Origin: Paraburkholderia terricola
GTDB lineage: Bacteria > Pseudomonadota > Gammaproteobacteria > Burkholderiales > Burkholderiaceae
Assembly (NCBI RefSeq): GCF_900142195.1
Contig: NZ_FRAB01000010.1
Coordinates: forward strand, 124,001 to 188,000
Length of the DNA stretch: 64,000 bases
Reading direction: 5' to 3'
The notes beneath the pieces are model-generated. The model did no database searches. It saw only the letters and a program-made list of their open reading frames with translations, and had not been told where the DNA came from. A program made the translations under genes and the position numbers. Position 1 is the first letter of the stretch; each line of letters begins with the position of its first letter. Positions 25,445-34,290 of the stretch are shown piece by piece.

Positions 25445-26797
25445 TTACGTGGATCCCTTCGGCGCCGGCAACGCGCGGCGCACGACGAAGGTCATCGCAG
25501 CAGCGAACAGCAGCGTCGCCGCCAGGAAGTACAGACCGGCGGCGAGATTGCCCGTAGCGTCCTTGATGAGGCCGATGCCATACGGCCCGACGTAGCCGCC
25601 CAGGTTCGCGAGAGAATTGATCGTCGCGATGCCGACTGCCGCGCTTGCGCCCGTCAGGAACTGGCCGGGCAGCGCCCACACCACCGCCTGGATCGAATAC
25701 AGCGAGAACGCCGTCAAGCAGATGAACAGGAATTGCAGCGCGGCCACATGCGTCCATGCGCTCGCGGCCATCGTGATCGCGGCCAGCGTCGAGACGACGA
25801 CGATGTGCCAGTAACGCTCGCCCTTGCGGTCCGAATGACGCGGCACCAGAAACAAACCGGCGACCGCGAACAGATACGGCACGGCGGACAGCAAACCCGT
25901 GGTCGAGTCGCTGACGCCGAACGCCTTGATGATCGTCGGCAGCCACAGCGAGAGCCCATAGATGCTCAGCGGAAACGGCAGGAACAGCAGCGCGAGCAGC
26001 AGCACGCGCTTGTCCTTCAGCGCGGCAAGCGGATTGCCATGCGGCTTCAACGCATACGACGCCGTGTCCACCGCGAGTTCGCGTTCGATCCAGGCGCGAT
26101 CCGCCGGTTCGAGCCAGCGCGCATTGGCCGGCGATTCGGGCAACAGACGCAACGTCGGCACGCACAGCAGCACGGCGGGCAAGCCGCTCAACACGAACAG
26201 CGTCTGCCAGTTCGACATGCCGAGCGCGCCATGCGTCGACAGAACCAGGCCCGCAATCGGTCCCACGATAATGCCGGCGATCGGCTGCGCGAGCACCAGC
26301 AAGCCGATGATGCGCGCGCGATGGCGCATCGGAAACCACTTCGTGAGGAAATACAGAATGCCGGGATACAGCCCCGCTTCGGCGGCGCCCAGTAGAAAAC
26401 GCAGCGTGTAGAAACTCGCCGGGCCGCGCACGAACGCCATCGCCATCGTGATGACGCCCCACGTGACCAGGATGCGGGCGAACCACACGCGCGCGCCGTA
26501 CCGTTCGAGCGCGAGATTGCTCGGCACTTCGCACAGGAAATAGCCGATGAAGAAGAGCCCCGCGCCCAGGCCATAAGCCGCGTCGCTCAGGCCGACCGCG
26601 GCGTTCATGTGCAGCTTCGCGAAGCCGACGACCGAGCGGTCGATATAGGCGACCACGTAGATCAACGCGAGGAACGGAATGAGCCGCCGCGTCAGCAGGC
26701 CGATGATGCGCTGTTCGTCGCGCGCCGCATCGCTCGACGGCGCACCCGCGATGGGAGCGGGCGCCGCGTGCTGCGCATGGGCGGTTTGTGTTGTCAT
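25445..26797 (-). CDS. MFS transporter, ACS family (sugar-acid type)
   Basis: 450 residues from the ATG at 26797; AGGAG is 9 bases upstream, better spaced than for the ATG at 26803. About 12 helices. RLIPFLALIYVVAYIDRSVVGFAKLHMN and GLGAGLFFIGYFLCEVPSNLALERYGARVW mark the ACS branch, which transports galactarate, glucarate, gluconates and related acids. It lies 182 bp downstream of the sugar-acid dehydratase gene in the same direction, so import of an aldonate followed by dehydration is the likely job of the pair. Confidence 0.87.
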   Translation of the reverse strand: MTTQTAHAQHAAPAPIAGAPSSDAARDEQRIIGLLTRRLIPFLALIYVVAYIDRSVVGFAKLHMNAAVGLSDAAYGLGAGLFFIGYFLCEVPSNLALERYGARVWFARILVTWGVITMAMAFVRGPASFYTLRFLLGAAEAGLYPGILYFLTKWFPMRHRARIIGLLVLAQPIAGIIVGPIAGLVLSTHGALGMSNWQTLFVLSGLPAVLLCVPTLRLLPESPANARWLEPADRAWIERELAVDTASYALKPHGNPLAALKDKRVLLLALLFLPFPLSIYGLSLWLPTIIKAFGVSDSTTGLLSAVPYLFAVAGLFLVPRHSDRKGERYWHIVVVSTLAAITMAASAWTHVAALQFLFICLTAFSLYSIQAVVWALPGQFLTGASAAVGIATINSLANLGGYVGPYGIGLIKDATGNLAAGLYFLAATLLFAAAMTFVVRRALPAPKGST

Positions 26798-26978
26798 GAG
26801 CATGTCTCCTGTTGAGCGGATTGCGCCGTGCAAGGCGGCAGCGTCGAACACTGCCGCCCGTGGCGTCTGTTTTTTCAATGCGCTTGCGCGGCTTCCATGC
26901 GGCCCCACGCGGCCCGTTACCCGTTGTCGCGTCTAGTCGCGAATCAGCAGTTCGCGCGTCGGGCTCATCGCGCTCATC

Positions 26979-28721
26979 TCAATGCGAATGGCGCGGCACG
27001 GCGGCGCCCCGGCAGCCGACCAGGAAGTCGAGGTCGCAGCCTTCGTCCGCCTGCAATACGTGGTCGATATAAAGACGCTGGTAGCCGCCTTCAGCGGGCG
27101 CCGGCGGCGGCGTGTGACGTTCGAGGCGGCGCGCGAGTTCCGCGTCGCTAATGTCGAGGTGCAACGAACCGGCGTCGCAATCGAGTTCGATCCAGTCGCC
27201 GTCCTGCACCGCGGCGAGCGGGCCGCCCGCCGCCGCTTCCGGCGTGACGTGCAGCACGACCGTGCCGTAGGCGGTGCCGCTCATGCGCGCGTCGGAGATG
27301 CGCACCATGTCCTTCACGCCCTGGCGCAGCAGCTTCGGCGGCAGGCCCATGTTGCCGACTTCCGCCATGCCCGGATAGCCTTTCGGCCCGCAGTTCTTCA
27401 TCACGAGAACGGAGTCCGCGTCGACGTCGAGCGTCTCGTCCACGATGCGCGCCTTGTAGTGATCGAAGTCCTCGAATACCACGGCGCGACCGCGATGCTT
27501 CAACAGCGCGGGCGTCGCGGCCGAGGGCTTGAGCACCGCGCCGCGCGGCGCGAGATTGCCGCGCAGCACGCGAATGCCGCCGTCCGCGAGCAGCGGATTG
27601 TCGAGCGTGCGAATGACCTCGCTATCCGTGATCGGCGCGTCTTTTACGTTGTCCCACAGCGCCTTGCCGTTCACCGTCAACGCGCCCGGATGCGGCAGCA
27701 GGTCCGCTTCGCCGAGGCGGCGCAGCACGGCCGGCAAGCCGCCCGCGTAATAGAACTCTTCCATCAGGAAGCGGCCCGAGGGCATCAGGTCGACGATGGT
27801 CGGCGTATTGCGGCCCACGCGCACCCAGTCGTCCAGATCGAGTTGCACGCCGATGCGGCCGGCAATCGCCTTCAGATGGATCACGGCATTGGTCGAGCCG
27901 CCAATCGCCGCGTTCACGCGAATCGCGTTCATGAACGCTTCACGCGTCAAGATCTTCGACAGCGTCAAACCTTCATGCGCCATCTCGACAATGCGAATCC
28001 CCGACATATGCGCGAGCACGTAGCGGCGCGAATCGACGGCGGGAATCGCGGCGTTGTGCGGCAGCGAGGTGCCGAGCGCCTCGGCCATGCAGGCCATGGT
28101 CGAGGCCGTGCCCATCGTGTTGCAGGTGCCCGCGGAGCGCGACATGCCCGCTTCCGCCGAGAGGAACTGGTGCAGATTGATCTCGCCCGCCTTCAGCGAT
28201 TCGTGCAGTTGCCAGACGGCCGTGCCCGAGCCGATGTTCTTGCCGTCGAGTTTGCCGTTCAGCATCGGCCCGCCCGTCACGACGATGGCCGGCACGTCGC
28301 AGCTTGCCGCGCCCATCAGCAAGGCGGGCGTGGTCTTGTCGCAGCCGGTGAGCAGCACCACCGCGTCAATGGGATTGCCGCGAATCGCTTCCTCCACGTC
28401 CATGGCCGCGAGATTGCGCGTGAGCATCGCGGTGGGCCGCAGGTTCGATTCGCCGTTCGAAAACACCGGGAATTCGACGGGAAAACCGCCCGCTTCATAA
28501 ATGCCGCGCTTCACGTGCTCGGCGAGCTTGCGAAAGTGCGCATTGCACGGCGTGAGTTCGGACCAGGTATTGCAGATGCCGATGACCGGACGGCCGTCGA
28601 ACGCGTGATCGGGAATGCCCTGATTCTTCATCCAGCTTCGGTACATGAAGCCGTTCTTGTCGGCCGTGCCGAACCATTGCGCGGAGCGCAGTTTGTGTTT
28701 CTTATCCGTGTTATCCGACAT
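26979..28721 (-). CDS. IlvD/Edd-family sugar-acid dehydratase (arabinonate/xylonate type)
   Basis: 580 residues. The Fe-S ligands fall in ELTPCNAHF (C59), LLTGCDKTTPA (C127, with the metal-binding K129) and SRSAGTCNTMG (C200), the same spacing as in characterised pentonate dehydratases with a [2Fe-2S] cluster. DARMSGTAYG near the C-terminus carries the catalytic Ser. The length fits L-arabinonate/D-xylonate dehydratases better than IlvD (about 560-620). It removes water from an aldonate to give a 2-keto-3-deoxy acid. It is divergent from a LysR gene and upstream of an MFS importer. GGAAGCGAGC precedes the ATG. The exact aldonate is uncertain. Confidence 0.9.
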   Translation of the reverse strand: MSDNTDKKHKLRSAQWFGTADKNGFMYRSWMKNQGIPDHAFDGRPVIGICNTWSELTPCNAHFRKLAEHVKRGIYEAGGFPVEFPVFSNGESNLRPTAMLTRNLAAMDVEEAIRGNPIDAVVLLTGCDKTTPALLMGAASCDVPAIVVTGGPMLNGKLDGKNIGSGTAVWQLHESLKAGEINLHQFLSAEAGMSRSAGTCNTMGTASTMACMAEALGTSLPHNAAIPAVDSRRYVLAHMSGIRIVEMAHEGLTLSKILTREAFMNAIRVNAAIGGSTNAVIHLKAIAGRIGVQLDLDDWVRVGRNTPTIVDLMPSGRFLMEEFYYAGGLPAVLRRLGEADLLPHPGALTVNGKALWDNVKDAPITDSEVIRTLDNPLLADGGIRVLRGNLAPRGAVLKPSAATPALLKHRGRAVVFEDFDHYKARIVDETLDVDADSVLVMKNCGPKGYPGMAEVGNMGLPPKLLRQGVKDMVRISDARMSGTAYGTVVLHVTPEAAAGGPLAAVQDGDWIELDCDAGSLHLDISDAELARRLERHTPPPAPAEGGYQRLYIDHVLQADEGCDLDFLVGCRGAAVPRHSH

Positions 28722-28873
28722 GCTCGCTTCCTGAATGCTGGTGCCTGCTCGACTGCCGCCCCTCGTTCGTGGGTGGGGCGCTTCTGGAATGACGAGTGTA
28801 CGGATCGGCCTGATATCCTTCTAATGAAACTTTGAGCCGAACCGATATCGTTTTATGGATTGATGTAAACCCT

Positions 28874-29833
28874 ATGCTCGAATCGAATCCCTGGTATGTG
28901 CGAACCCGCCTGAAGACGCGGCAACTCCTGCTGCTCGTCGCGCTCGACGAGGAAGGCAACATTCACCGCGCGGCGGCCACGCTCAATATGACGCAGCCGG
29001 CCGCGTCGAAGCTGCTGCGCGAACTCGAGGAGATGGTCGACGCGCCGCTCTTCGAGCGCATGCCGCGCGGCATGCGGCCCACGCTTTACGGTGACGTGAT
29101 GATCCGCCACGCGCGCGCGGTGGTCGGCAGTCTCGATCAGGCGCGCGAGGAAGTACTCGCGTTGAAGTCGGGCCAACTGGGGCGCGTCGCGGTCGGCACG
29201 ATTACGTCGCCGGCCGTCAGCCTGCTGCCGGCGGCGATCGCGCAAATCAAGCTGGAGCATCCGGGCCTGAGCGTGAGCGTCGAGATGGAGAACAGCAACG
29301 TGCTGCTCGAAAGCCTCGCGCAAGACAAGCTCGATCTGGTGATCGGCCGGCTTTCCGCCGAGCACGACAAGCTGCACTTGCGCTACGAACCGCTCGCCGA
29401 CGAACAGGTTTGCGCGGTGGTGCGGCCGGGGCATCCTTTGCTCGGCGCGGCGTCGCTGGCCTTGTCCGACGTGGCCGGCGCGTCGTGGGTCGTGCCGCCC
29501 GCGCAGAGCGTGCTGCGGCATCGCTTCGAGTTGATGTTTCAGCGGGAAAGCCTGGCGCCCCCATCCGATGTGGTCGAGAGCGCGGCGCTGCTGGTCGTGA
29601 CGAGTCTGCTGGAACAAAGCGACATGGTCGCGGTGCTGGCCGCCGAAGTCGCTCACTACTATGCCGGGCACGGCATGCTGTCGATCCTGCCGCTGCGCAT
29701 GCCGCTGCGAATGGACGACTTCGGCATCATCACGCGCACGGGCAAGCTGTTGTCGCCGGCGGCGGCGCAGGTCGTGCGCGGATTGAAGCGGGCGGCGGGC
29801 GAGTTGTACACGGGCGCCGAAAGGTCGATGTAA
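28874..29833 (+). CDS. LysR-family regulator, GbpR-like
   Basis: 319 residues from ATG 28874; the TTG at 28832 adds 14 residues and is less likely. The DNA-binding region is LLLLVALDEEGNIHRAAATLNMTQPAASKLLRELEEMVDAPLFERMPRGMRPT. The FERMPRGMRPT ending resembles GbpR-type regulators of sugar uptake. The effector domain includes GRVAVGTITSPAVSLLPAAI and LDLVIGRL. It is divergent from the sugar-acid dehydratase with 152 bp between starts. GATATC-containing sites at 28811-28816 and 28844-28849 may be its operator halves. Confidence 0.88.
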   Translation: MLESNPWYVRTRLKTRQLLLLVALDEEGNIHRAAATLNMTQPAASKLLRELEEMVDAPLFERMPRGMRPTLYGDVMIRHARAVVGSLDQAREEVLALKSGQLGRVAVGTITSPAVSLLPAAIAQIKLEHPGLSVSVEMENSNVLLESLAQDKLDLVIGRLSAEHDKLHLRYEPLADEQVCAVVRPGHPLLGAASLALSDVAGASWVVPPAQSVLRHRFELMFQRESLAPPSDVVESAALLVVTSLLEQSDMVAVLAAEVAHYYAGHGMLSILPLRMPLRMDDFGIITRTGKLLSPAAAQVVRGLKRAAGELYTGAERSM

Positions 29834-29852
29834 GCGGACCCTGGCGCGGACC

Positions 29853-30272
29853 TTAACGTTGGGGCGGCTGCGGATTATTCGCCGGATTGGAATCGAACCT
29901 TGAGACGCTTCGGATCGCGCCCTCGCCCGTCAACGCGAGCAATTCGGCTTCGATGACGTCCGCGATTTCCTTGTCGTAGACTTCTTCGCCATTCACGTAG
30001 ACCGTGAAAGACTGCAAGTACTTCGCCTTTTTCTCCGGATTCTCGATGGTCGCCCGCGTCCATTGATGCAGCGGAAAGTTCTCGGTGCCCAGTCTTTCGG
30101 CTTCGCTCACGTAGTCGGCGAATGCGTCGAACTGGCATTTCAACGTCGCGTCATGCCTGCGTAGAATCCCGCGAAGCGCCGCGTGCGGCGGGTTCGCAGG
30201 CTCGCGGCGCACGGCGTCCGCCAGTTCGGGCGAGACGGTGATCCTCAACTGGAATTGCCATGTGGGCTCCAT
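29853..30272 (-). CDS. Conserved-looking hypothetical protein
   Basis: 139 residues from ATG 30272, chosen because GGAGGTAGGC lies directly upstream; a longer frame lacks this. No signal peptide or membrane helix. The sequence MEPTWQFQLRITVSPELADAVRRE starts an alpha/beta protein with an acidic C-terminal half (VNGEEVYDKEIADVIEAELLAL). I do not recognise the family. It converges on the LysR gene, with 19 bp between stops, and diverges from the TetR gene. Confidence 0.65.
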   Translation of the reverse strand: MEPTWQFQLRITVSPELADAVRREPANPPHAALRGILRRHDATLKCQFDAFADYVSEAERLGTENFPLHQWTRATIENPEKKAKYLQSFTVYVNGEEVYDKEIADVIEAELLALTGEGAIRSVSRFDSNPANNPQPPQR

Positions 30273-30418
30273 GCCTACCTCCGTGTCGGAATCGAGCGAC
30301 CTGCAGTCGGCACGCTCATGGACTGTAAAATAAAGAGTAACCGACATCGCGGCCCGGCAGAAGACCGTCGATCACTACAACATCAACCGCGCACATCGCA
30401 CCACGCACCACACACTTC

Positions 30419-31042
30419 ATGGACAACCCCACTCGTTCCGAACGCTCCCGCCGAGCGGCGCTTCAGGCGGCGCTCACCATCATCGCTCGCGACGGTCCGG
30501 GTCAGCTCACGTTCGACGCGATGTCGCGCGAGAGCGGCATTAGCAAGGGCGGGTTGATGCATCAGTTCCGCACCAAGACGGACGTGCTGAAGGCGCTGCT
30601 CGAGCACGACATCGCGCATTTCGAAAACTTCTCGCAGCGCTACCTCGCGCAAGCCGGCGACACGACGCCCGAGGCCAATCTCGCCGCCGAGATCGCGACC
30701 ATGCGCGAAGCCGCCGAGAATCCGCAGGCCGGCGGGTTCGCCGTTCTCGCCGCGCTGGTCGAGGACCCCACGCTGTTGTCCGTCACGAAGGAAATGAGCG
30801 CGCAGAAGGTCAAGCGGATCAAGGCCGAGGCCGCCGATCCCGATCTGGCGCTGCTGCGCTGGTCGGCGGCCCGCGGTCTCGTGTTTACGACGCTGTTGGG
30901 GCTTAGCCCGCTTTCGGAGAAAGAGCGCGGCCGTCTGTTCGATCGCCTGCTCGACGATAGCCAATGGCCCGCGGCTGCCGAAACCAAAACGAAGCCGCGT
31001 GCCGCACGCGCGCCGCGTGCCGTGAAGAAAAGCAGCCTGTAG
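30419..31042 (+). CDS. TetR-family transcriptional regulator
   Basis: 207 residues. The helix-turn-helix is SRRAALQAALTIIARDGPGQLTFDAMSRESGISKGGLMHQFRTKTDVLKALLEHD. The ligand domain shows PEANLAAEIATMREAAENPQAGGFAVLAALVEDP, the TetR_C_37-like type often linked to membrane lipid or efflux genes. The tail is very basic (TKTKPRAARAPRAVKKSSL). It converges on the GGDEF-EAL gene, with 12 bp between. No target operon lies next to it, and no palindrome was found in the 146 bp upstream. Confidence 0.87.
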   Translation: MDNPTRSERSRRAALQAALTIIARDGPGQLTFDAMSRESGISKGGLMHQFRTKTDVLKALLEHDIAHFENFSQRYLAQAGDTTPEANLAAEIATMREAAENPQAGGFAVLAALVEDPTLLSVTKEMSAQKVKRIKAEAADPDLALLRWSAARGLVFTTLLGLSPLSEKERGRLFDRLLDDSQWPAAAETKTKPRAARAPRAVKKSSL

Positions 31043-31054
31043 GTTCGCCGCCGC

Positions 31055-32989
31055 TCAAGCCTTATTGGCGGAATGGGCGGCGATTTTTTCCTCGATCTGC
31101 GCAATCTCGCTGCTGCGTACCGGCCTGCCGAGAAGAAAACCCTGAGCGTGCGTGCATCCGCACGCGCGCACGAAATCCAGTTGCTCCTGTGTCTCGATGC
31201 CTTCGGCCGTGGTGGGCATGCCGATTTCTCGCGCGAGGGCCACGATCCCGCGCACCACCGCGGCGGATTCGCGTCGATGCGCGGACTCCTTGACGAACGA
31301 GCTGTCGATCTTCAGCTTGTCGAACGAGAAACGCACCAGCGTCGACATAGTCGAAAAACCGGTGCCGAAATCGTCGAGCGCGAGTCCGATACCCAACGCG
31401 CGCAGCCTCGCGACGTTGCGGCGAGTGACGGTATCGTCGCTCAACAGCACGGTTTCCGTGACCTCGATATTCAGGCGCGTGGGCGAGAGCCTCGTCTTGC
31501 GAAGAATCGCAGCCACGCTCGATGCGAACGTTTCCTCGCGCAACTGCACCGGCGATACGTTGACGGCGACCGGCACGCGGTCGCGCCATGTCGCCGCTTC
31601 CTTGCATGACTGCAACAGCGCCCATTCGCCCAATGCGAGGATGAGCCCGGTACGTTCGGCGGTGGGAATGAACGCCGACGGTGCGAGTTCGCCGCGAGTC
31701 GGGTGCGTCCACCGCATCAGCGCCTCGCGGCCGGAAATCGCACCGTTGCCGAGATCGACGATCGGCTGATACTCCATGCGCAAACCGGTCAACGACCTCA
31801 GCGCGCCCTCCAGATCGCTTCGCAAAAGGCTCAGGCTTTCGTCGGATACGTGCTTCTCGGCGTCGAAGAGGGTGAACGCGCTCTTGCCGCTACGCTTGAC
31901 CGCGTACAACGCGCGATCGGCGCAAATCAGCAGTTGCGGGCCTGTTCGTGCATGTTCGGGATAGCGCGAGACGCCCACGCTCGCGCCGATATGCACCAGC
32001 GCGTCGCTCAACGTGAATGGGCGCGCCAGTTCTTTCACGACGCGATCGCCCAGCAGACGTATGTCGCGGGCCTCGCCAGTCGTGCCGCAAATCGCCACGA
32101 ATTCATCGCCCGCCAGGCGTCCGACCACATCGCCTTCCGGCAGGACGTCGCGCAATCGAATCGCGACTTCCTGCAGAATCCGATCGCCCGCGGCGTGGCC
32201 GAGACTGTCATTGATGGCCTTGAAACCGTCCAGATCGATCAGCAGAACGGCAAACGATTGATTCTGGCGCAACGGGTCCGCTTCCGTGCGCTCCAGCAGC
32301 AGTTCATTGACGCGCGCGCGATTGGGCAGGCCGGTCAGGCTGTCCTGGCGGGCAAGGCGATGACTGTTTTCGCGCGCGAGAAGCAACGCGACCGTGTCGC
32401 GATTGCTGCGCAGTGCGACCGCAAAAAAACCGGCGGCGCAAAAGGGCGCCTGAAATAACAGCACCAGTTTGCCGGAGCCGGGCGAAAGCGCCGCGCCTAA
32501 ACCTAATAGCCCGAGAATGAAGCTGATCTGCAGCAACACGAGCCGCGGTATGCCGGCATTGCGTCCGGCTAGCCCGCCGATCACGCCCACCGCGCAAACG
32601 TTGCCGAGTAGAAAGAGCGTCTGGTCTCCGCTGGTATTGCACAAAAAAGCACCGTAGCCGAATAGCGCGCTCCACAGCAGGCTCGCGAACAGAAACGCGG
32701 ACGTGGGCGTGGGTCGCCCTTCGGCGCTGCGCCGGCAGCATAGCCAGATCAACAGCAGACGCGCTGTCAGCAACGCGACAACGGCGCTGCCCCACGCCGC
32801 ATAAAGCGCAGTGGGATAAAGGTAGTAAGCGGTAACGCAGACGCTGATTTCGCAAATCGACGCGAAGACGATGGACGCGGTTCGCGTGAATAGATTGGCC
32901 AGCAATATTTGCCGGTTGTCCGCGCTCAGATGCTGGGCGGAAGAAACGACCCACTTGAAAAATGGAGACCTTGGTTCGCTGAAAGCCAT
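31055..32989 (-). CDS. Membrane-bound GGDEF-EAL cyclic-di-GMP enzyme
   Basis: 644 residues. The first 200 residues hold about six hydrophobic helices that anchor the protein. The GGDEF domain begins at RQDSLTGLPNRARVNELLL; its active loop is GRLAGDEF, with Ala in place of the first Gly, a variant that can still be active. The EAL domain has SGREALMRW, VNVSPVQL, NIEVTET, LDDFGTGFST, KLKIDSSFV, TAEGIET and QGFLLGRP, so the metal and catalytic residues are complete. Phosphodiesterase activity is likely, with possible cyclase activity. No RxxD inhibitory site is seen just before the AGDEF loop. It stands alone. Confidence 0.92.
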   Translation of the reverse strand: MAFSEPRSPFFKWVVSSAQHLSADNRQILLANLFTRTASIVFASICEISVCVTAYYLYPTALYAAWGSAVVALLTARLLLIWLCCRRSAEGRPTPTSAFLFASLLWSALFGYGAFLCNTSGDQTLFLLGNVCAVGVIGGLAGRNAGIPRLVLLQISFILGLLGLGAALSPGSGKLVLLFQAPFCAAGFFAVALRSNRDTVALLLARENSHRLARQDSLTGLPNRARVNELLLERTEADPLRQNQSFAVLLIDLDGFKAINDSLGHAAGDRILQEVAIRLRDVLPEGDVVGRLAGDEFVAICGTTGEARDIRLLGDRVVKELARPFTLSDALVHIGASVGVSRYPEHARTGPQLLICADRALYAVKRSGKSAFTLFDAEKHVSDESLSLLRSDLEGALRSLTGLRMEYQPIVDLGNGAISGREALMRWTHPTRGELAPSAFIPTAERTGLILALGEWALLQSCKEAATWRDRVPVAVNVSPVQLREETFASSVAAILRKTRLSPTRLNIEVTETVLLSDDTVTRRNVARLRALGIGLALDDFGTGFSTMSTLVRFSFDKLKIDSSFVKESAHRRESAAVVRGIVALAREIGMPTTAEGIETQEQLDFVRACGCTHAQGFLLGRPVRSSEIAQIEEKIAAHSANKA

Positions 32990-33156
32990 GACCTGCGCAT
33001 CTTTGACGGTTAGTGAGTCGAAATGGTGCGCAGCAATTATTACGTAAACATTAGACCTGAGGTGGGTTTCGCTCCGCGAAGATGCTAAGGGACTTCACGC
33101 ACCGCGATGAATGCGGAATTGCAGGGCAGTGGTTCGACCGCCCTGCAAAAATGGCT

Positions 33157-33447
33157 TCAGCTTGGAAAGGCTCCGCATCGTGCGCCGCCGTCTATGGAAC
33201 CGCGCATGTCGACTTGCACTCGGTGCATACGGCCATCGCATGCGCTTTCGTAGTCGACATGTACCGCTCGCGCGGCCGGAGATGACGTGGTCGGCCGACC
33301 GGACGTGCCGTCGTCCACGCTTGCCGGCCGCGAGTCACTGACCGTGACGGCAATGACGCGCGACTCGGTGACTACCGCCTGTGAATAGCTCAGCGTCGGA
33401 GCCGCCAATACAACGAAGATGCTAGAAAGCACCGCGGTTTTGAACAT
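33157..33447 (-). CDS. Small exported protein of unknown function
   Basis: 96 residues from ATG 33447, with GAGGCGAATC upstream. MFKTAVLSSIFVVLAAPTLSYSQA is a signal peptide. The mature part is polar with two cysteines (ESACDGRMHRV, GARCGAFPS) that could form a disulfide. I do not recognise a family. The composition is somewhat less GC-rich than its neighbours. Confidence 0.6.
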   Translation of the reverse strand: MFKTAVLSSIFVVLAAPTLSYSQAVVTESRVIAVTVSDSRPASVDDGTSGRPTTSSPAARAVHVDYESACDGRMHRVQVDMRGSIDGGARCGAFPS

Positions 33448-33762
33448 GATTCGCCTCGCAGGAGACTTTGAAAAATTAGGTCTTCGACCCGTGAGCGCCC
33501 CCTGCCATTGACCCGTTCCGATGTGCCGGCTTCGACTTGAATTTTGGTTATTGCAATGCAGCATTAACGCTGCGCCTGTCAGAAAGACGTGTCAAGCGCG
33601 GTCACGGGGGCGGCTAATGAATAGCGGTCCGCGCTCGACCATCCGATAATCAAACGATCGAACAAGGACGCAAATAAAGTGAGGGGCCGTTGACTCGCGT
33701 TGCTCATCGGAATGCGTCATGCGGTGAAGGCGGAGACGGCGCCGCTGCTTCACTACAACCGA

Positions 33763-34263
33763 TCATGGCGTGATCGATCTGTCGCGCTCGAAAGTAATAA
33801 TCGACCGTGTCGTGCCGGGCCAGTTCGGCATCTGCCGCCACGGCGTCAGCACTTCCAGGCGGTCGCCGGCGAGATGGAATTCACGACACTGCGTCGTGCC
33901 GACCCACTCGGGGTTCCAGGCCGCCTCGACGTTGGTGCACCACTGATTGTTTTCGGTACGCTCGACGCCGGTGTAGGCCACGAGGCTATTCAGGAGGGCC
34001 GCCTTCTCCGCGTCGCTCTTGCCTACCTTGCGACCGTCGCCGGTCAATACGAACGCGACACGATGGTCGGCCGCGAAAATCACTCGACCGCTCGGATGCT
34101 CGCCCATCGCCGGGATCTTGCCGCCGGTGTCCTTCGATTCGACCTCGTAGGAAATCAGATGCCACGAGCCCGACAGTGTGGACGGTTCTGCCCGCGCCGC
34201 GCCGGACGCACCTGCGATGGAGATAAGGACGGCGACAGCCGCCATCGACCATGATTTCATCAT
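33763..34263 (-). CDS. Exported lipocalin-like domain protein
   Basis: 166 residues. The signal peptide ends near GAARA (about residue 25). The mature portion, LSGSWHLISYEVE through GRVIFAADHRVAFVLTG and FHLAGDRLEVLTPW, is the short lipocalin-like (PF13924-type) barrel common in proteobacterial periplasmic proteins. The likely start is the second of two adjacent ATGs (34260), which is better spaced from AGAGGTAA. It lies 27 bp downstream of the mqo stop and may be cotranscribed. The ligand is unknown. Confidence 0.75.
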   Translation of the reverse strand: MMKSWSMAAVAVLISIAGASGAARAEPSTLSGSWHLISYEVESKDTGGKIPAMGEHPSGRVIFAADHRVAFVLTGDGRKVGKSDAEKAALLNSLVAYTGVERTENNQWCTNVEAAWNPEWVGTTQCREFHLAGDRLEVLTPWRQMPNWPGTTRSIITFERDRSITP

Positions 34264-34290
34264 TTACCTCTTATGAGCGCTTGCTGTGAT